This document shows positions 58,740 through 64,000 of a stretch of 64,000 bases of DNA, one piece after another. Location: assembly GCA_905250115.1 (NCBI GenBank), contig CAJNOI010000168.1:1-64000 (forward strand), read 5' to 3'. The notes below the pieces were generated by a model. That model was not told the DNA's origin. It saw only the letters and a list, made by a program, of their open reading frames with translations, and made no database searches. Each line of letters opens with the position of its first letter. Positions within the stretch are counted from its first letter, which is position 1. A program made the translations under genes and the position numbers. This DNA comes from Adineta steineri. Its lineage: Eukaryota; Rotifera; Eurotatoria; Adinetida; Adinetidae.

Positions 58740-61700
58740 ATGCCACTTACTTTTCTTACACTACCGGTAGAAATTGTCTACCGAATTTTGGATCATCAAA
58801 GTGACCTGACAATGCTGTGCTCAATGCGAAATGTCTGTCAACGATTTAATACAATCGTTGATAGCTACTACCGATACCAGGTAAACCTTTTTTAATTATG
58901 ATAGTGTGTCTTTAGATTATTTCTTGTTCTTACACTCCATAGATCTGAGAAGATATTACTGAATAAAATAATGATGAGATATACATAAAAGCAACTTTTT
59001 TTTTCGTTGTTTTCTAAACAATCCACTGCTCTCATAATATTTTTATTTACACACGTGTAATATTTGAAAGAGAAAGGAAAGCAGAAACTGCTTTTACATA
59101 TGCATCTAGACTTTTTGACAGAGACTGAAGGCTTTACAAGAATTTTAGGTAAAATAAGTCAATCATTCCTACTCTGTTGGATCTTGCAGTCCGAAGAGAT
59201 CTAATATTAAAGTATAGCCAAAATATTACACAGATATGAACAGTAAGACTTGTACCACCATGAAAAACAAGAAACTGAAGACATTCAAGAGATATTGATA
59301 AAATTATAGAGTGGATGAGAGCGAGAAGATGATAAGCACAGGTTTATAAAATTGATGACAGATCTAATTGGACTCTATAAGATCTGAAACTGTGGGACGA
59401 AATCACATTCCATTCCATCAGCACTAGATGTGGGTTTTATAATACTATTTGATACTGCTAAGACATGGATCGTATCCTATAGAAATCGACCATCAAAATG
59501 ATCCATCTAGGGAAGCATAACCACAATAAACAATGTGAAGACAACTGAATTTTTTGATTTCTAAGCAGTCCTACATTTTCTAAAACTCATTTGATTTCGT
59601 GACGAACCTGTGGCCTTTTTCAGAAGGTCTTTATTTTACTTCTTACTGATTCTAGAACTCTTTCCATTTTCTTAATTGTTCGATTTCAGAATCGCACCTG
59701 AATTTCGCTAATTCTAACTGCTGTTCTTATACTTTTCAAAAATAATACAGAACAGTTCGTTGACGTATAACAAGCTAGTAGAGACTCTCGTCTAATTCGG
59801 TTCCCTGAGGTGGAGTTTTGCGAAAAAAACAACAAACCACACTCTCACATCGCTACCTTTCTTCGCAACATTTCACTAAAGTCTCATGAAATAATCTAAT
59901 AACTCCCCATTCCTCGTTATCTATTCGATATACACATTTATACTATTCTATTCAGGCACTTACCGCATTAGATCTCAGGGGTGATGGCGTCGAAGGCTTT
60001 GAAGCACAGTATTTAGCGAATGCATTACGAAATAATACGGTAAATATTATTCTCCTACTCATCTATTTCTTATACCCATGTGCACATTTTTTATACAGAC
60101 GCTTACCACATTAAACCTCTATGAGAATAATATCGGAGATATTGGAGCACAGCATCTTGTCGATGCATTACAAACTAATAGGGTAACTATAATTCTGCTA
60201 CTCATTTATCACATATATCCATCAACACTATTTTACAAAGACACTTACCATATTAAACCTCGGCTTCAATAAAATCGGCGCGGTTGGTGCACAATATTTA
60301 GCAGATGCTTTACAAAATAATGCGGTAACTATCATTCTCTTCGTGATTTATCTTCTATATTAATCTGCACTGTTTTATACAGACGCTTACCGAATTGAAT
60401 CTTTATCGCAATGAAATTGGAGCTGTTGGAGCACAACATGTAGCGGATGCACTACAAAATAATACCGTAACTACCATTCTTCTCATGATCTATTTGATAT
60501 ATTCATCTGCACCTTTTTATACAGACACTTACTACATTAAATCTCGAGTGGAATCAAATCGCAGATATTGGAGCACAACATCTTGCGAATGCATTACATA
60601 ATAATACGGTAACTATCATTCTGTTACTCATCCATCTACACTTGTTTATACAGACGCTTACCACATTGGATCTCGGACCCAATCAAATCGGAGCTATTGG
60701 TGCACAACATCTGGCGGATGCATTACAAAATAATACGGTAACTATCATTCTGTCACTCATCTATCTACACTTTTTCACAAAGGCACTTTTCAAACTAAAT
60801 CTCTCCTACAATCAACTCGGAGCTTTTGGAGCACAGCAACTGGCTGATGCATTACAAAATAATACGGTAACTACCATTCTGCTACTCATCTATCTCATAT
60901 ACTCCTCTGCACTCTTGTATACAGACACTTACCACATTAAATCTCTGCTCGGATAGTATCGGAGATATTGGTGCACAGCATCTGGCGGATGCGTTACGAA
61001 AGAATATGGTAACCATCATTCTGTTCCTCATCTATTTCATATATTCATCTGCGTTTTTTTATACAGACCCTTACCGTATTAGATCTCACTTATAATCAAA
61101 TCGGAGCTATTGGCGCACAACATCTGGCAGATGCATTACAAAATAATACGGTAACTGTCATTCTGTTACACACCTATCTCATATATCAATCTATATTTTT
61201 TCACAAAGACACTTAGCGAGTTGAAGCTCTCCAACAATCCAATCGAAACTGTTGGAGCACAACATCTAGCAGATGCATTACGAACTAATATGGTAACTAT
61301 CATTATCTTCATGATCTATTTCATATATTCATGTGCACGTTTTTATACAGACACTTACTATGTTAGATCTCGGCCTCAACAGAATCGAAGCTATTAGTGC
61401 ACAGCATTTGGCAGATGCATTACAAAATAATACGGTAACCATCATCCTGTTTCTCACCTATCTCATACATCTATCTGCAATTTTTTTATAAAGACGCTTA
61501 CCGCATTATATCTCCGCCAGAATCGAATTGAAGCTCTTGGAGCACAGCATCTGGCTGATGCATTACAAAATAATACGGTAACTATCATTCTGCTACTCAT
61601 CTATCTCCTATAGACATCTGCACTGTTGTATACAGACGCTTACCACATTAGATCTTAACAATAATCAAATCGGAGATATTGGAGCACACCATCTAGCAGA

Positions 61701-62189
61701 TGCATTACGAACTAATACAGTAGCTATCATTCCCTTCGTGATCTATTTCATACATTCATGTGCACGTTTTTATACAGACACTTACTACATTGAATCTTGG
61801 CTACAATCAAATCACAGATATTGGAGCACAATATCTAGCAGATGCATTACGAACTAATACAATGACTATCATTCTCTTCGTGATCTATTTCATATATTCA
61901 TCTGCACTTTTTTATTCAGACACTTACTACATTGAATCTTGGCTACAATCAAATCACAGATATTGGAGCACAATATCTAGCAGATGCATTACGAACTAAT
62001 ACAGTGACTATCATTCTCTTCGTGATCTATTTCATATATCCATCTGTACTTTTTTTTATACAGACGCTTGCCATATTACATATCGACGACAATCAGATCG
62101 GATACGAACTCAAGAAGGAAATCAATGAATTGATTCAATTGAACATGCGATTGGCAAAATATGAATTGTTCATATCGTCGATACGCTGA
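58740..62189 (+). CDS. F-box / ribonuclease-inhibitor-type LRR protein (cassette copy B)
   Basis: Exon 1 (58740-58880) is an F-box of the same 141-base length as copy A (FLTLPVEIVYRILDHQSDL). A 1.08-kb intron without the hAT-like element follows, then fifteen 84-base phase-0 LRR exons starting at 59956, 60099, 60241, 60383, 60525, 60654, 60783, 60925, 61067, 61209, 61351, 61494, 61636, 61778 and 61920, and a final exon 62064-62189. The exon count equals copy A. The exon at 61778-61861 has lost its donor: the intron starts AT instead of GT. Retention of that 58-base intron would frameshift, but skipping the exon would leave a 14-LRR protein in frame. Role as proposed for copy A: SCF-type substrate receptor, by inference. 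Confidence 0.78.
59956..62189 (+). repeat. tandem exon-intron array of LRR units, copy B
   Basis: Same architecture as copy A with start-to-start spacing of 129-144 bases. The last two full units (61778 and 61920) are almost identical over exon and intron, so at least one unit duplicated recently. Confidence 0.9.
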
Positions 62190-62294
62190 TCACTGGTAGA
62201 GAAATATTAATGAATATCTGTATAACTGTCTTTTTCGGGTGTCATCGTAATAAAATATAAATAAAACGATTTTATTTTATGTATGATTTGTATC

Positions 62295-62375
62295 TTGAGG
62301 GTGTGGGACTGAGTGTGGGTGTGGGTCTTGGTGTGTGGATGTGGAACTAGCATTGATTGACCCACACCCACATCC
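62295..62375. repeat. G-rich hairpin element 12
   Basis: Left arm GAGGGTGTGGGACTGAGTG then GTGGGTGTGGG; right arm GACCCACACCCACATCC. It sits exactly where homology with copy A ends, just after the gene's poly(A) signal. Confidence 0.8.
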
Positions 62376-62535
62376 TTGCTTTGTAGCGATAGCTGCATAG
62401 AATAAAATGATAATAGCCGAAATATTTTTTGTAGAACATCCAACGCATTGAATTCTTGTATATATGAGTGTCAATATTTATTCAGTTTCTTATATTAAAG
62501 TCTATGTTGAAAACTACCAAGTTAAAAAAAAAGAA

Positions 62536-62590
62536 GAGTGGGTGTCGATGAGAGTATGAAACGAGTATGATATCTACACTCACACTCACA
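62536..62590. repeat. G-rich hairpin element 13
   Basis: Left arm AGAGTGGGTGTCGATG, middle GAGTATGATATC as in 29068-29101, right arm ACTCACACTCAC. Confidence 0.6.
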
Positions 62591-62845
62591 AGATGTATGT
62601 TAAGTTAATATACTTTCATGATATAATCATCACAGCATGATGAAAAAGAAAGACGCATTTTAGCTGCATTCTCTTACTGAGATGCTTTCAATCTCTCTAC
62701 TTTCTTGCAAGAACAGGAGTGTGCCCTATAATTAATTTTTTGTCGTTCTGTAAGATTGAAGTAGTTGTCGTAAACAGTGTTGGAGAGTATAGAAATAGTA
62801 AAAATCTTTTTTCATTTACTTCTGTTTGTTGATCGAGCACGCAAC

Positions 62846-64000
62846 ATGAAATGGTTAGTAATACTGATTTTTCATGTCTTTCTGGTGCATGTAAAAAGTT
62901 CGTTTAGTTTGTATATTACGACAACTCAATAAACTAAAATACATAATTTTTAGATCAAACTACTGAAGCACCCAATTATTACTGTAATAACAACGATAAG
63001 TTTGTTGAATTTGCATTATCTTCCTCTCCCTCTTCTGTATGGCAACCGACAACAAACTGTTCTCTAATAAAATGTGATGAGAGAATAAATAATAAAAATA
63101 CCTGTCGTTCGTCGTCAACACCATGCTTTAACTATCGTACAATTGCTAATATTACCCTATGTGCACCTGCAGTTATATGTTCGATATTGGAACCGTGCGA
63201 TAATGTTACATCTGCTTGTAGAACAAACAGTTCTGTCTGTATTGTCAACACATGTTGTTCACCACAAGCAGTGTGTTTACCATTGTCTGCCACCGAATTT
63301 TGTATAGCAAGTAATGTCGTATTTAATTCTGAGAGGAATTTTCCATTGATCAGTTGATGAATGATATATGACTTAGTCGTATATCGTATTGACCTGCGAT
63401 TAAAATTGAATTCGGATTTATAATCATCATTCACCCACACCAATGTTCATACTACACATTCTCGAGATAATCGGAGATCATCAGCTTGTGCTATTGTATG
63501 CCGGATATAAGACCATTGTTATGCCTTATATTAACAGCTTTTAGACATGTTTTTAATTGATATTTTACAGTCATATGAACAGTCTGCATTTTCGAAATTC
63601 GAAGATATATTATTTTCTGAATGACTATAATACTTCTTTTTAGGGTGGTCTAATACTAGTCGCATGAATAACGCACGTGCTGGACATACAGCGTCTGTGT
63701 TGCCCAATGGCGAAGTGCTTATTGCTGGAGGAAATGATAATGTTAGTTACTTAAGCAGTACTGAATTATATAATCCAGCAACAGGAAATTGGACATTTAC
63801 TGGCAGTATGAAATATGCAAGGACACAGTTCACAGCAACCGTATTTGAAAATGGGAAAGTATTCGTTAGTGGTGGATATTACAACGATAACTGGTTAAAT
63901 AGTGCTGAATTGTATGATCCGTTAACAAGAATATGGACGTTAGCCAACAGTATGAGTTTTGAACGACATCAACACGAAGCATCCCTGTTAAGTAATAGAA
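62846..64000 (+). CDS. secreted cysteine-rich kelch-repeat protein (3' partial)
   Basis: Exons 62846-62897, 62954-63310 and 63644 to the window end join in phase. The first encodes a signal-peptide-like MKWLVILIFHVFLVHV. The second encodes about 118 residues with many cysteines and N-glycosylation sites (CNNNDK, WQPTTNCSLIKC, VNTCCSPQAVC). The third starts kelch-type repeats of about 47 residues, with RAGHTASVLPNGEVLIAGG, STELYNPATGNW, and a second unit ending SAELYDPLTRIW. Kelch repeats form beta-propellers, here presumably extracellular. The first exon-exon junction uses a weak donor (GTTCGT) chosen because it is the only one matching phase. The gene continues past position 64000, so further propeller blades are expected. 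Confidence 0.82.

Larger units (their letters stand above)
62190..62845. other. intergenic region after copy B
   Basis: Begins with the cassette tail (CGGGTGTCATCG, AATAAAATATAAATAAAA near 62249, a likely poly(A) signal), then hairpin elements at 62295-62375 and 62536-62590. No gene is visible. Confidence 0.55.

Noticed and set aside
62207-62474. Minus-strand frames with HPHTKTHTHT and similar repeats
   Set aside because: Translation of hairpin element 12.
27779-62590. Interpretation of the repeated hairpins as a CRISPR array
   Set aside because: They are widely dispersed, not regularly spaced, have no unique spacers and sit in an intron-containing eukaryotic genome.

Overview
The window looks like nuclear DNA of a bdelloid rotifer. 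It is AT-rich, genes are split by very short GT-AG introns (about 50-60 bases), and the gene content is typical of sequenced bdelloids: ADP-ribosyltransferases fused to long kinesin-light-chain-like TPR arrays, F-box/ribonuclease-inhibitor-type LRR genes, a bacterial-type TIR protein, a divergent GPCR and kelch proteins. Exon structures were worked out by hand from reading frame, splice signals and phase; genus is not determined.  Region 1 (1 to about 27.4 kb) is a housekeeping block: the 3' end of a coiled-coil gene, an SGK-type PX kinase (9 exons), a small tail-anchored protein, a degraded TRM9/ALKBH8-like methyltransferase, UFM1, RPF2, a CHERP-like splicing factor (about 18 exons), a CYHR1-like zinc-finger protein, a four-helix membrane protein, a Rho GTPase, ALG13, an SNX7/30-like PX-BAR protein, an ACTL6/BAF53-like actin-related protein, a frameshifted gene remnant and a small myristoylation-type protein.  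Region 2 (about 27.4 to 64 kb) is accessory in character. It opens with three ADP-ribosyltransferase (ART)-TPR units (29.65-39.68 kb). The outer two keep the R-S-ExE catalytic signature and the middle one has lost it. A perfectly phased splice site overlapping the first stop codon could join units 1 and 2 into one protein of about 2,300 residues. A three-gene cassette follows twice in the same orientation (about 40.7-47.3 kb and 56.4-62.3 kb): a type II membrane protein with a carbohydrate-binding-like ectodomain on the minus strand, then an F-box exon, then 15 consecutive 84-base one-exon-one-LRR exons plus a C-terminal exon on the plus strand. Each copy has its own damage or insertion. Between the copies lie a 7TM receptor and a five-exon TIR-domain gene. 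The window ends inside a secreted cysteine-rich kelch protein.  Unexplained structure is concentrated in region 2. It contains an 836-base non-autonomous hAT-like element with perfect 8-base target-site duplications, carrying a nested 98-base mariner-like MITE. It also contains a dispersed family of short G-rich/C-rich hairpins with TGTGGG/GGATGTGGG-like arms that resemble bdelloid telomere repeats, and I found none of these in region 1. A 74-base tandem repeat and a 504-base perfect-looking internal duplication of four TPRs are also present. Two NAD+-consuming domain classes (ART and TIR) beside expanding repeat receptors suggest, by inference only, a defence or self/non-self gene cluster in a subtelomere-like environment.
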